Shown here in pieces: positions 45,917-55,360 of a stretch of DNA of 64,000 nt. The translations under genes and the position numbers were made by a program. The stretch is from Vibrio qingdaonensis (GTDB taxonomy: Bacteria > Pseudomonadota > Gammaproteobacteria > Enterobacterales > Vibrionaceae). A model generated the notes under the pieces. It was not told where the DNA came from. It saw only the letters and a program-made list of their open reading frames with translations, and ran no database searches. The DNA is taken from positions 44,815 to 108,814 of the forward strand of contig NZ_JAKRRY010000017.1 in NCBI RefSeq assembly GCF_026191675.1. Direction: 5' to 3'. How positions within the stretch are numbered: the stretch's first letter is position 1; every line of letters starts with the position of its first letter.

Positions 45917-47440
45917 CTATTTCATAGTCGGCATGACGAATTCGGCTTGTGATGGGGTCGTCTCTTTAGAGCCAACTTTGACATCAGACTCAGGCCAGCG
46001 AGTGGTGATGGTTTTCATTCGAGTAAAGAATCGAACGCCATCTGGGCCATGCATGTGAAGAGGGCCAAATAATGAACGTTTCCAGCCGCCAAAGCTATGG
46101 AAGGCCATAGGCACAGGAATTGGGACATTAACCCCCACCATACCGATTTGAACATTGGTGCTAAAATCACGCGCGGTATCACCGTCGGCAGTGAAAATGG
46201 CCGTCCCATTGCCATACTCGTGGTCATTGATGATCTTCAACGCCTCTTGATAACTGTCGACTCGAACAATGCACAATACCGGACCAAATATCTCTTCTTG
46301 GTACACCGTCATGTCCGTGGTGACATTGTCGAATAACGTCCCACCAACGAAAAAACCGTCACTGGATTTCGCCAGCTCCAAGTCTCGACCATCCACCAAT
46401 ACACTCGCGCCTTGCTCGACCCCTTTTTGGATGTAACCACAGACTTTTTGTTTATGTTCTTTGGTGATAAGCGGCCCCATGTCGTTTTCAACCGACTGGC
46501 CGTAACCAGGTCCAACCTTGAGCGTGGCGAGTTTATCCTGCAGATGGCGACCTAAGGCATCCCCTGTTTCTTTGCCTACGGCAACGGCAACCGAAATCGC
46601 CATGCAACGCTCCCCCGCGGCGCCATACGCTGCCCCCATTAATGCATTGACTGCGCCATCAATATCCGCGTCAGGCATCACCACCATATGGTTTTTTGCA
46701 CCACCTAAGGCTTGCACTCGCTTGCCATATTTTGCGCCTTCCGAATAGATATATTCAGCAATTGGGGTTGAGCCAACAAAGCTCACGGCTTGTACTCGCG
46801 CATCTTGAAGTAGTGTATCTACGGCTTCTTTATCGCCTTGCACCACATTAAACACCCCGTCAGGTAAACCCGCTTGTTTAAGTAATTCAGCAAGAAACAA
46901 TGGCGCAGAAGGGTTTTTCTCTGACGGTTTAAGAATAAAGGTATTGCCCGTCGCAATGGCGATAGGAAACATCCACATCGGTACCATCACTGGAAAATTG
47001 AAAGGAGAAATACCAGCCACCACACCCAATGGCATCATTTGAGAGTGCGAGTCCACACCAGTGCCGACATTTAAGCTGTGCTCCCCTTTTTGTAGATGGG
47101 GAATGCCGCATGCAAACTCAACGACTTCTAAACCGCGGGTAATTTCTCCTAACGCATCACTAAACACTTTACCGTGTTCACGGCTGATGATATTGGCCAG
47201 TTCCTCACGATTTTCCTCAAGTAACGCTTTGAATTTAAACATCACTCGAGATCGGTTAAGTGGCGTTGTTGTCGACCAAGAATGCAGAGCCGCCTCTGCG
47301 TCTGAGATAGCTTGCGTGACCTCATTACGGGAACTGAGCACAACGTGGTCTTGTACTTGCCCTGTGGCGGGGTCAAACACTGGCTGCTGCCTTTCTGACT
47401 GACTTTCAACACGTTGGTTGTTTATGAAATTGCTGATCAT
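45917..47440 (-). CDS. mmsA: CoA-acylating methylmalonate-semialdehyde dehydrogenase (MmsA/IolA type)
   Basis: 507 aa. Oxidises (methyl)malonate semialdehyde to propionyl- or acetyl-CoA in known members. ISNFINNQRVES start, PFNFPVMVPMWMFPIAIATGNTFILKPSEK, and the nucleophile Cys in GAAGERCMAISVAV. The end PMAFHSFGGWKRSLFGPLHMHGPDGVRF is diagnostic for this family. I chose the ATG at 47440 for AAGGA 8 bases upstream; the frame runs 26 codons further into a tandem repeat. Last gene of the operon. Confidence 0.93.
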   Translation of the reverse strand: MISNFINNQRVESQSERQQPVFDPATGQVQDHVVLSSRNEVTQAISDAEAALHSWSTTTPLNRSRVMFKFKALLEENREELANIISREHGKVFSDALGEITRGLEVVEFACGIPHLQKGEHSLNVGTGVDSHSQMMPLGVVAGISPFNFPVMVPMWMFPIAIATGNTFILKPSEKNPSAPLFLAELLKQAGLPDGVFNVVQGDKEAVDTLLQDARVQAVSFVGSTPIAEYIYSEGAKYGKRVQALGGAKNHMVVMPDADIDGAVNALMGAAYGAAGERCMAISVAVAVGKETGDALGRHLQDKLATLKVGPGYGQSVENDMGPLITKEHKQKVCGYIQKGVEQGASVLVDGRDLELAKSSDGFFVGGTLFDNVTTDMTVYQEEIFGPVLCIVRVDSYQEALKIINDHEYGNGTAIFTADGDTARDFSTNVQIGMVGVNVPIPVPMAFHSFGGWKRSLFGPLHMHGPDGVRFFTRMKTITTRWPESDVKVGSKETTPSQAEFVMPTMK

Positions 47441-47500
47441 TTTGTCTTCCTTGTCTGTATTTTTAGGCTTAACTTGAAATGGGCTCATTTGGGATTGGAC

Positions 47501-47560
47501 TATTGGACATAGACACAATTACCTGGACATAGACACAGTTACCTGGACATAGAAACAGTT
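47501..47560. repeat. Three 20-base tandem repeats between the alcohol dehydrogenase and mmsA genes
   Basis: Exact 20-base period: TATTGGACATAGACACAATT, ACCTGGACATAGACACAGTT, ACCTGGACATAGAAACAGTT. The last unit touches the stop codon of the dehydrogenase gene. Confidence 0.93.
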
Positions 47561-48716
47561 ACCACGCCGCCTTATATAGCTCGATAACGGCCTCTTTATC
47601 TGGAATTCTTGGGTTGTTATTGGGCGAACCGGACGCCAATGCTTGTTCGGACATGATGTCGAGATTTGACCAAAACTCCTGTTTATCGATACCAAAGTCA
47701 CGCATCGAAGGGACAGACAGGTCTTGGTTGATTTGTTTCAGTTCTTTCAATAATGCCTTCACCGCATCATCTTCATTGGTTGAGGCATCAACCACTCCCA
47801 TCGCGCGAGCACACTCGGCGTATCGAGTTTTCGCAGCAGGGATGGAATATTCGGTCACCGTTGGCAATAACATGGCGTTACTCATGCCATGAGGCACATG
47901 AAAATGCGCGCCAATCGGACGACTCATACCATGCACCAGCGCAACAGAGGCATTAGAGAAGGCAATACCCGCTAATGTCGCACCGAGCATCATCTGCTCT
48001 TTTGCGTTTTTGTTATCTGGGTTATTTACCGCTTCACGTAAGTTTGGCGCGATGAGCTTCATCGCCAACAACGCTTGCTGGTCGGTAAACAAACCCGATT
48101 TTCCGCTGACATAGGCTTCAATGGCATGCGTCAGTGCATCAATTCCCGTATCTGCCGTGATTCGTTCTGGGGCTGTCATGGTTAGAGTGAAATCGATAAT
48201 GGCAGCGGAAGGAATTAGGCCAGGTCCCATACACAGCAATTTTTCATCATTAGACTCATCGGTAATAATGGTCACTTTGGTTACTTCAGAGCCGGTTCCA
48301 GCCGTAGTTGGAATAGCAATAAGCGGCATGATGGGAGACGTAACGATATTAGGTACGCAGTAATCACGAATTCGCCCTTGGTATTGGGCCAACAAAGCAA
48401 TGGCTTTGGCGCTGTCGATAACACTCCCTCCACCCAACGCAATCACCCCATCATAACGACCATCGATGACCTTACTGACTGCGGGCAATATCGACGCTTC
48501 CGTCGGCTCAGGAATCGTATCGGTAAACACATCAGCCTCCACGCCAGCTTGATTGACTATCGACTTAAGTTGCTCGACTTGCCCAAGCGTTTTCATCACG
48601 GGATCGGACACAATCATGACTCGCTGGCAACCAAGCTGAAGCGCAATCTCTCCTGTTCGCTTCGTGGCGCCCTCACCCACTTCCAAAAACTTCGGTAAAA
48701 CAATAGATTGACTCAT
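47559..48716 (-). CDS. Iron-containing alcohol dehydrogenase
   Basis: 385 aa group III alcohol dehydrogenase. NAD-binding GGGSVIDSAKAIA near residue 95 and PTTAGTGSEVTKVTII. Metal ligands in DALTHAIEAYVS and GMSRPIGAHFHVPHG. Closest look is to the FucO/AdhB type, which reduces lactaldehyde or similar short aldehydes; the substrate here is uncertain. GAGGTGAGTT precedes the ATG. A GATAC operator stands 23 bases upstream of the ATG, so this gene and mmsA can have their own promoter within the operon. Confidence 0.93.
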   Translation of the reverse strand: MSQSIVLPKFLEVGEGATKRTGEIALQLGCQRVMIVSDPVMKTLGQVEQLKSIVNQAGVEADVFTDTIPEPTEASILPAVSKVIDGRYDGVIALGGGSVIDSAKAIALLAQYQGRIRDYCVPNIVTSPIMPLIAIPTTAGTGSEVTKVTIITDESNDEKLLCMGPGLIPSAAIIDFTLTMTAPERITADTGIDALTHAIEAYVSGKSGLFTDQQALLAMKLIAPNLREAVNNPDNKNAKEQMMLGATLAGIAFSNASVALVHGMSRPIGAHFHVPHGMSNAMLLPTVTEYSIPAAKTRYAECARAMGVVDASTNEDDAVKALLKELKQINQDLSVPSMRDFGIDKQEFWSNLDIMSEQALASGSPNNNPRIPDKEAVIELYKAAW

Positions 48717-48738
48717 AACTCACCTCATAATTTATATC

Positions 48739-48753
48739 GATACAATATGTATC
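48739..48753. promoter_or_regulatory. GATAC-N5-GTATC operator before the alcohol dehydrogenase gene
   Basis: GATAC-AATAT-GTATC, in the 127-base gap between the kinase stop and the dehydrogenase start. Same core as the 37647 palindrome. Confidence 0.75.
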
Positions 48754-48843
48754 ATTATTTGAAAATCCATATTCTGGGCGTAATAACCCCGCCACCGTAA
48801 TATCGTGGTTGAACTAGAATTAGCGTTATTTATTCGCTCGTGA

Positions 48844-50334
48844 TTAGCTTAACAAGGTCAGCGCGTCTCTTAGCAAGCCATATTTTCGGTATCGCGCCGC
48901 AAAAAATTCGCCACGCTTGTGGTTTGGCTCAAATCGTCGTTGAGTCACTTGATCTGCTTGAGCGCGCTTATCACTTTTATCGGTATTCGCTACGCTCGCA
49001 AGCGCTAACATCGCGACCCCTTTTGCGCCCACTTCATCGCAGCCACCAGGGATGACGGTAACGCCTAGCACATCGGCAAATAGCTGACACCAATACTGAC
49101 TTCTCGATGCCCCGCCACTTATTGCAATACGATCTACTTGATACCCGGTCTCTCGTAAGCGCTCAATATGTTCAAGATGAGCAAAAACGATCCCCTCATA
49201 AAAGGCGTAAACGATGTGTATGTCTTGATGCCAGCCTTTAAGTCCAAACAAATTGGCGGATTGGTTATCTTGATGGGTTGACCCATATAGATAGGGATGA
49301 AAGATTGGCAGAGAATGGGTCAGTTCAACGTCTTCGAGCTGACGATTAAACTGTTCGAAAATAGTAGTGCCCAACTCCGCTTCACGGGCTCTTTTATCAG
49401 AGAAGAAACGCTCAACCAGCCATTCTAGATTTGAGGCCGAACAGGTACTGGACTCAATCGCCAAATAACGGTCTTTAGAAAACTTGCACGCCATGAAGAT
49501 ATTCGCAGGAGGCAACGAAGCCGTCACAACCTGATTAATATTCCACGTTCCCGCCACTACAGACGTCGCACCAATTTGACTGGCCTCGCAACCGTAAGCA
49601 CAAGCGACAACATCAAACAATCCGGCAATGACAGGCGTACCCGCTTTGAGTGCCGTGACACTGGCTGCGCTATCTGTGACCTGACCTATCACCTGATGGC
49701 TTTCATAGATTGCCGGCAGTTTGCTGCGAATATCCATAAGGTCATAGTAATCGAGCAATTCATCTGAAATTTCATCACGCTCGAAATCAAACAAGCCCGA
49801 CGCGGTAATGTCCCCCCATTCGGTTGCACACTCACCCGTAAGGTTATAGTTAACGAAGTCTTTGCAAAATAACACCTGGCCAATTTGCTGATATACGCTG
49901 GGTTGATGCTGCTTTAACCAAAGTAACAGTGTCGCCGTTTGCGATGACCATACACCTTGACGGTTTCTGGTTTTAATTGCGTGGAAAGACGTCGATTGTT
50001 GCAGCGCTTGTACCAATTTCTCTGCGCGATTATCCAACGATTTGATCGCAAGCAATGGTGAGTCTTCATGATCGAGTAGATACAATCCATTGCCATGCCC
50101 ACTCGTGCCTATTGCAGCAATCTGTTCGTTATCAATGCCAGTTTTCTCAATGAGATTGGCGATAACGTTGGCACAGATCTGCCAACATTCATTCATGTCT
50201 GCTTCGGTATAATCGGGGCTGGGGATATGAGTCGGATAATTGCTCGCGACCGTCGCTATTTCATGACCATTTTCATCAAATAGCGCCGCCTTTATCGCGG
50301 TGTTACCACAATCTATTCCTATTGCGTATGACAT
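48844..50334 (-). CDS. FGGY-family carbohydrate kinase (LyxK-like)
   Basis: 496 aa sugar/polyol kinase. ATPase motifs: GIDCGNTAIKAALFD at the start, GTSGHGNGLYLLD, GLFDVVACAYGCEAS, and ISGGASRSQYWCQLFADVLG. Similarity by eye is highest to L-xylulose kinase LyxK (TEADMNECWQICANVI; AGTPVIAGLFDVV; YEGIVFAHLEHIERLRE). AGGAGGGGGATAAG precedes the ATG. It should make the sugar phosphate used by the dehydrogenase and aldolase next to it (inference). Confidence 0.92.
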   Translation of the reverse strand: MSYAIGIDCGNTAIKAALFDENGHEIATVASNYPTHIPSPDYTEADMNECWQICANVIANLIEKTGIDNEQIAAIGTSGHGNGLYLLDHEDSPLLAIKSLDNRAEKLVQALQQSTSFHAIKTRNRQGVWSSQTATLLLWLKQHQPSVYQQIGQVLFCKDFVNYNLTGECATEWGDITASGLFDFERDEISDELLDYYDLMDIRSKLPAIYESHQVIGQVTDSAASVTALKAGTPVIAGLFDVVACAYGCEASQIGATSVVAGTWNINQVVTASLPPANIFMACKFSKDRYLAIESSTCSASNLEWLVERFFSDKRAREAELGTTIFEQFNRQLEDVELTHSLPIFHPYLYGSTHQDNQSANLFGLKGWHQDIHIVYAFYEGIVFAHLEHIERLRETGYQVDRIAISGGASRSQYWCQLFADVLGVTVIPGGCDEVGAKGVAMLALASVANTDKSDKRAQADQVTQRRFEPNHKRGEFFAARYRKYGLLRDALTLLS

Positions 50335-50355
50335 CTTATCCCCCTCCTAAACTGA

Positions 50356-51201
50356 CTATTTATCACCAATATAGATATTCATTGCATCTGTCGTGGATGC
50401 GTCGTTGTGAATCATTGCCATCAACGCATCAACCACGCGGCTTGGGTTCGGGTGTTGATAAATATTACGTCCATACACCATACCCAGAGCGCCTTGGTCG
50501 AGCAGTGCTCGTGCTTTACTAAACACAGACTCTATATCTTCACGACCTCCCCCGCGAACGAGTACCGGACAACGCGCCGCTTCCACCACTTTATGGAAAT
50601 CATCCGCCTGCGCAGTAGGATCCGCTTTGATAATATCGGCACCTAACTCGCGAGCCATACGCACGAGCGTTACAATTTTTTCGCAATCGCCATCCACCAT
50701 ATAAGCCTGACCTTGCCTATTGGGTTGCATCACCAAAGGCTCAACCATAAGCGGCATCCCATACTTCTCACATTCCGCTTTAACTCGGCTAATGTTCGCC
50801 ACACATTGTTTAAATAAGTCTGGCTCATCAGGCAGCATAAAGAGATTCACGACCACGCACGCGGCATCCATTTGAAGCGCCTGAATCAAAGGCTGCTCTG
50901 AATTTTGTAACAGCGCCCACATATGGCGATGGCGCTCGGCATTGTATGGATTACCTAAATCAATGCGCATCACTAACGCAGGCTTGTCTTTACCGTCTAC
51001 GTTTTGCAACAGATCGGCTTGGCCAGCATTCATCTGAATCGCATCAGGTCTTGCCTCAACGAGCTGGTTAACCACAGATGACATATCTTCAAGTCCATCT
51101 AAAAACGATGGCTCATTGCAGACACCGTGATCAATAGCAACGTCTAGGCAACGTCCTTGTTTAAACAGGCGATTCATCCTGACTTTACTGGTTAAATACA
51201 T
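50356..51201 (-). CDS. Class I aldolase of the DhnA/LsrF type
   Basis: 281 aa (beta/alpha)8 enzyme. CLDVAIDHGVCNEPSF near the start matches the DhnA/LsrF motif, and GADIIKADPT contains the Schiff-base Lys. PVLVRGGGREDIESVF is the phosphate-binding loop. I chose the ATG at 51201 because GGAG lies 6 bases before it; the earlier in-frame ATG would swallow that site. It overlaps the dehydrogenase gene by 17 bases, so the two are coupled. Family members cleave or thiolyse keto-phosphates (fructose-1,6-P2, phospho-AI-2). Confidence 0.9.
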   Translation of the reverse strand: MYLTSKVRMNRLFKQGRCLDVAIDHGVCNEPSFLDGLEDMSSVVNQLVEARPDAIQMNAGQADLLQNVDGKDKPALVMRIDLGNPYNAERHRHMWALLQNSEQPLIQALQMDAACVVVNLFMLPDEPDLFKQCVANISRVKAECEKYGMPLMVEPLVMQPNRQGQAYMVDGDCEKIVTLVRMARELGADIIKADPTAQADDFHKVVEAARCPVLVRGGGREDIESVFSKARALLDQGALGMVYGRNIYQHPNPSRVVDALMAMIHNDASTTDAMNIYIGDK

Positions 51202-52957
51202 ACTCTTCTCCATCTAGTAATTGTTCATTTTCCGTAACGGTAGGTGGCAATTGTGTTTTCTGGGGGCGCGCGACAACATCTAACGTCACACCATGGAACT
51301 GCAATAGCACTTGTTTACTTCGAGTTCGATCTAAATCGCGCTCACTTTGCTGCCAAGAAAAATAGTCAGCAACAAAGTCTGATACTTCATCAAAGCTGTG
51401 TTGGGATAGCTGGCCTTCGATAGCAATAGAGGTGCGACGTAGCAATACATCTAACGAGGTCGAGACAGACTCATGTGCCAAGATGTAACTCATCTCGCCT
51501 TTTGTATACGATGGCAACGAAATAAAAGCGGCATCATTGAAGCCTTCAAGCCAAGCCAGTAATGTCGCACTGTGAGTGCCATAACGCTGAAACCAAGTCT
51601 TAATTTGTTGACGAGAATACTGAGGGTGTTTTGCGACCAACTCATCAATGTAGTCTTGCTGAGCCGCCTTGGTGACAGGGTAACCAATACCACCACCAAT
51701 GGCTTTTTGCTTGGTGCTGCATTGTCTTTGCTTTGCTAACGATGTGAGTAAGTCGTCTGCGACTTCTTCACCGAAAGCTCGAAACGTTGTCCACTTCCCG
51801 CCAATCAGCGAAAGAATGTGGACGCCGTCCACCTTATCTTTTTTAACCGAGTGGCTACGGGGAATTTGCCCTGTCGTGGATGTGTTAACTGACGGCAACG
51901 GTCTTACGCCACAAAACTGATAGACGATTTGCTCTTTGCTAATCGTTAGCTTAGGTAGAACCCCTCTTAGGGAATCTAAGATGTAATCTATTTCTTCATC
52001 CGTACAGCGCACTGACTCTGGGTCACTGACGGGGATATCTGTCGACCCCACTAAGACCTTGTCAAAATACGGGAATAAAATGCAAACACGACCTTCGCTG
52101 TTTTCATAAAACAGCATATTGTCATCGAGCTCTGCCAGCAGTTCAGGGTTATCAACAATAATATGAGAACCTTTCGTCCCTTGCATATATTGGCTTGGTG
52201 CCGCCAATAACCCGTTGGTGAAATCTACCCAAGCCCCAGTGGCATTAACGATGTGCCCTGTAGTGATGGTAACGGACTCCGCCAACTTCTCGCTTTCAAC
52301 GGATAACTCACCGTTTTCAAACTGTGCAACCTTGCAGTAGTTCAACGCGATTCCACCAGCCTCTACCCCCTCCTGAATCAGCTCTATGGCTAACCGTTCA
52401 GGTGAACGAATCCATGCATCAAAGTACGTAGCACTGCTTTTCGCCCTAGCAGCCATCATTGGCCAGCGCTGATCCGTTGATCTCGCAGAGTGCATTTTGT
52501 GATTGGGCATCAATTGGTCACGTTTGGTGAACCAGTCATACAAACTCAGCCCTAATTTAATCACCACGGAGCCACGCTGAGACGGCTTGTCTTTTAAACC
52601 AAGAAACTTGAACAACCCATCAAACAACCCTGACCATGTCGAATAGATAGGAATGGTGGTTTGCAAAGGGGCAACAAAGTGTGGCGCATTGTCGAGCAGT
52701 CGATTTCGTTCATATAGCGCTTCTTTGACCAAACCAAACTCACCATTTTCTAAATAGCGTAATCCCCCGTGAATCATCCGCGACGGTGCCGCACTGGCCT
52801 TGGAGCAAAAGTCATCCTTTTCTACCAATAAAACTTTTACGCCCTGCAGCGCAAGCTCACGAAATACACTGATACCATTAATTCCACCGCCAATCACGAC
52901 GACTTCAAACTCATCGTTATCGGTTAATTGCCTAAAGGCTTCTGCGCTACTCTTCAT
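51185..52957 (-). CDS. FAD-dependent sugar/polyol-phosphate dehydrogenase (GlpD/EryB-like)
   Basis: 590 aa. FAD-binding VVVIGGGINGISVFRELALQGVKVLLVEKDDF near residue 18, the GlpD motif SRMIHGGLRYLENGEFGLVKEAL, VNATGAWVD, and the C-terminal GlpD-C domain (RYGTHSATLL, ILAHESVSTSLDVLLRRTSIAIE). GlpD oxidises glycerol-3-phosphate; EryB is its homologue in erythritol catabolism. I chose the ATG at 52957 for GGGAG 5 bases upstream; the frame is open 24 codons further. The kinase next door suggests it oxidises that kinase's product, passing electrons to quinone (inference). Confidence 0.92.
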   Translation of the reverse strand: MKSSAEAFRQLTDNDEFEVVVIGGGINGISVFRELALQGVKVLLVEKDDFCSKASAAPSRMIHGGLRYLENGEFGLVKEALYERNRLLDNAPHFVAPLQTTIPIYSTWSGLFDGLFKFLGLKDKPSQRGSVVIKLGLSLYDWFTKRDQLMPNHKMHSARSTDQRWPMMAARAKSSATYFDAWIRSPERLAIELIQEGVEAGGIALNYCKVAQFENGELSVESEKLAESVTITTGHIVNATGAWVDFTNGLLAAPSQYMQGTKGSHIIVDNPELLAELDDNMLFYENSEGRVCILFPYFDKVLVGSTDIPVSDPESVRCTDEEIDYILDSLRGVLPKLTISKEQIVYQFCGVRPLPSVNTSTTGQIPRSHSVKKDKVDGVHILSLIGGKWTTFRAFGEEVADDLLTSLAKQRQCSTKQKAIGGGIGYPVTKAAQQDYIDELVAKHPQYSRQQIKTWFQRYGTHSATLLAWLEGFNDAAFISLPSYTKGEMSYILAHESVSTSLDVLLRRTSIAIEGQLSQHSFDEVSDFVADYFSWQQSERDLDRTRSKQVLLQFHGVTLDVVARPQKTQLPPTVTENEQLLDGEEYVFNQ

Positions 52958-53067
52958 TGTTGCTCCCTGCCAACGGTTTTTGCGTCCATGCTTCCTTGTC
53001 CCTATACCTTGAACCTTGCTCTGTGACATCCACTCAATAAAGCCCGCGTTTTAACATCAGCACCATA

Positions 53068-53113
53068 TAGAACCTGCGCTACATAGAACCTACGCTATAA
53101 CACCAGCGCTATA
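53068..53113. repeat. 16-base tandem repeats in the gap after the aldo/keto reductase gene
   Basis: ATAGAACCTGCGCTAC, ATAGAACCTACGCTAT, then a degenerate AACACCAGCGCTAT. Confidence 0.85.
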
Positions 53114-53124
53114 ACATAGCCTTA

Positions 53125-54111
53125 CTACGCCAATTCCAACTCACCAAAAAACTCATGAGATTTGGCATCAATGAATTTTATTTCCTCTTGGGATAACACC
53201 ACGCTGCCTGCTGCCGCATTTTCAATCGCTTGTGCAGCGTTACGCGCGCCACACAACGCATAAGTAATGCCAGGTTGCTGCAATGTTGCTGCAATCACGA
53301 GCTGTGCGACACTGACATTTTTTTGGCGGGCGATCGGCTCGATAGACTGACAAAATTTTTGTACCCAACGACGATTTTCGACGGTAAACATAGGGTCAGT
53401 AATACGTTGGTCATCACCGGTAAATAGACGCTCTGGTGTGACCTTTCCGCTCAGTAAGCCCATGGCGAGAGAAGAATAACTCAGGCAAGAGACGTTGCTC
53501 TGAATAGTGCTCGGCAATAGCGTTTTTTCCAACTGACGCTCAATCAAGTTGTATTTTTCCTGAACCGCATCCACCACACCACTGTGTTGATATTGCTCTA
53601 GATCGATTTGATTGGCGTTACTGATGCCAATCGCGCGGATTTTGCCGGCTTTTTTTAGCGCGAGTAATGCCTCCATGGTTTCTTCAACTGGCGTCGTTGG
53701 ATCCTGCCAATGCGTAATGTACAAATCGAGATAGTCGGTTTGAAGACGTTTTAGGCTCTGTTCAACTTCATGTTGAATGGCATCCGCGCCGAGGTAGCGA
53801 TGGACAGGCTTGCCATTTTCATCAAAGAAATGATTCCCCTTATTGGTGTGCCATACCAGCCCACACTTTGTCGCTAGGACCACTTGGTCTCGTCGCCCTT
53901 TAATGGCTTTACCCACCAATTCTTCAGACACCCCTAACCCATAAGCCGGCGCCGTATCAATCAGGGAAACCCCATTATCTAATGAAGCGTGAATGGCATC
54001 GATAGAGGCTTTTTCATCCGTCCCTCCCCACATCCAACCGCCCATTGCCCACGTTCCTAAACCGATGACGGAGGCTTCAATTCCTGACTGACCAATTTCT
54101 CTTGTTTGCAT
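53125..54111 (-). CDS. Aldo/keto reductase
   Basis: 328 aa (beta/alpha)8 NAD(P)H-dependent reductase. Catalytic Asp and Tyr in LIDTAPAYGLGVSEE, Lys in ATKCGL, His in LYITHWQDP; cofactor site near the C-terminus in ALCGARNAAQAIEN. Reads like the YghZ/Tas-type group. I chose the ATG at 54111 because AGGGA is then 6 bases upstream; the ATG at 54117 directly abuts it. It probably interconverts the sugar aldehyde/alcohol of this pathway. Confidence 0.92.
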   Translation of the reverse strand: MQTREIGQSGIEASVIGLGTWAMGGWMWGGTDEKASIDAIHASLDNGVSLIDTAPAYGLGVSEELVGKAIKGRRDQVVLATKCGLVWHTNKGNHFFDENGKPVHRYLGADAIQHEVEQSLKRLQTDYLDLYITHWQDPTTPVEETMEALLALKKAGKIRAIGISNANQIDLEQYQHSGVVDAVQEKYNLIERQLEKTLLPSTIQSNVSCLSYSSLAMGLLSGKVTPERLFTGDDQRITDPMFTVENRRWVQKFCQSIEPIARQKNVSVAQLVIAATLQQPGITYALCGARNAAQAIENAAAGSVVLSQEEIKFIDAKSHEFFGELELA

Positions 54112-54120
54112 GTTCATTCC

Positions 54121-55074
54121 CTATTCTGCTTGTTCTAAAACACTGGCGACCGTGTCTTCATCTGAGACCAGTCCATTAATCAGCCCGCCTCTTAAGGCCG
54201 CCAACACAGCCGACACTTTAGATCGCGTAGCCGCCACACCAAAACTGTGCTCAATATTGCTAAGCTCTTGTAAATTAAGACCAATCAATTTTTGATTAAT
54301 ATGCTCTGCGCATTTATCTCCGTGCACATCATAAAGATGCGCTAACACTTCACCTTTACATTGCGCACTGATCATTAGCTCTGTTTCATGGCCACTGAGC
54401 GATCGTAAATCATAATAACTGTCACTTTCACTGGCCACCGACCCTATGCCGACTAAAGCAATATCAGCGCTACGTGCTAAATCGAGTACTTCCTTTACGC
54501 TACGCATCTCCATTAAGATGGTTCGCTGCTCGTCGGTATCAACAAACAGTGGAGCGTGTAACTGAGTACTGGTTCCTCCCAGCTTTTCTGCAAGTTTGCT
54601 CGCAAGATAATTCACATCGGTGAAGTGATGACCCTGAATTCCCCCCGTTGCCGGTACAACGCGAACTTTTGGGAAACTCATCGGTTTTATTTGATCGACA
54701 ATCTGCGCCATGGTTTTGCCTGCACTAATGCAAATAACGCTATCTGGTTTAATGGTTTCGATCAGTAATTCCCCCGCCGCCTGCGCCACTTGGCGTGTCA
54801 CGACTTCATCATCTTGGCTAAGACTCGGTTGAATCACCGCCGTCTTAATACGGAAATGTTCAATTAAACGCTGCTCAAGGGTGTGCGTTCGTTCCTGAGG
54901 AAGTTTTAAGGTAATTTCAACCAAGCCGTCATCATGGGCCTGTTTTATGACTCGATTCACTTTTGCCGTGGACAACCCAAGCTGCTTTGCAATATCTGAT
55001 TGACTGCGATTTTCCATATAACGCAGTGTCAGAACCTTTGCAGTTTGTCTTAATATGTCGTCACGTTCGTTCAT
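54121..55074 (-). CDS. SorC/DeoR-type sugar-binding transcriptional regulator
   Basis: 317 aa. N-terminal HTH (RSQSDIAKQLGLSTAKVNRVIKQAHDDGLVEITLKLP) and SorC effector domain with a phosphosugar-isomerase-like fold (ICISAGKTMAQIVDQI, RVVPATGGIQG, ALVGIGSVAS, GGLINGLVSD). The family includes EryD, LsrR and SorC and usually responds to a phosphorylated pathway sugar. The ATG at 55074 has AGGGAT 7 bases upstream. First gene of the minus-strand catabolic operon, divergent from the importer, so it probably controls both. Confidence 0.93.
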   Translation of the reverse strand: MNERDDILRQTAKVLTLRYMENRSQSDIAKQLGLSTAKVNRVIKQAHDDGLVEITLKLPQERTHTLEQRLIEHFRIKTAVIQPSLSQDDEVVTRQVAQAAGELLIETIKPDSVICISAGKTMAQIVDQIKPMSFPKVRVVPATGGIQGHHFTDVNYLASKLAEKLGGTSTQLHAPLFVDTDEQRTILMEMRSVKEVLDLARSADIALVGIGSVASESDSYYDLRSLSGHETELMISAQCKGEVLAHLYDVHGDKCAEHINQKLIGLNLQELSNIEHSFGVAATRSKVSAVLAALRGGLINGLVSDEDTVASVLEQAE

Positions 55075-55178
55075 CGTCATATCCCTATCTTTATTGACTT
55101 CATCATTAACTCTATCGCGTCTTTAATAACTTCATCTCATCTTGAGTAACACCTCACACCCTAACTTTGACGGCTCTT

Positions 55179-55229
55179 TATCTAGAGATTCTTAGTATCT
55201 GGAGAACCTTAATATCTAGAGAATCTTAG
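55179..55229. repeat. Three 17-base tandem repeats upstream of the SorC-type gene
   Basis: TATCTAGAGATTCTTAG, TATCTGGAGAACCTTAA, TATCTAGAGAATCTTAG, exact 17-base period. Confidence 0.92.
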
Positions 55230-55240
55230 TTAACAGAATG

Positions 55241-55254
55241 TGAAATTTATTTCA
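55241..55254. promoter_or_regulatory. TGAA-N6-TTCA palindrome, copy 1
   Basis: TGAAATTTATTTCA, perfect palindrome, on the side nearer the SorC-type gene. Related copies at 55422 and 55442. Confidence 0.6.
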
Positions 55255-55300
55255 TCTGAGTAAAAAGTAATCATAGAAAACAACTTTTACAAGTTAAAAT

Positions 55301-55315
55301 GATACCAAACGTATC
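55301..55315. promoter_or_regulatory. GATAC-N5-GTATC operator, importer side, copy 1
   Basis: GATAC-CAAAC-GTATC with AAAA/TTTT flanks. Exactly 60 bases before copy 2. Confidence 0.75.
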
Positions 55316-55329
55316 GTTTTGATGATTTA

Positions 55330-55345
55330 AGTGCGACAGATCACA
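55330..55345. promoter_or_regulatory. CRP-like site between the two operators
   Basis: AGTGCGACAGATCACA resembles TGTGA-N6-TCACA with a good right half and a poor left half. Its centre lies midway between the two GATAC operators. Confidence 0.35.
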
Positions 55346-55360
55346 AATAATAACCAAAAT

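Noticed and set aside
47501..47560. Possible mini CRISPR array
   Set aside because: The 20-base units are contiguous, with no spacers, and no cas genes are present.
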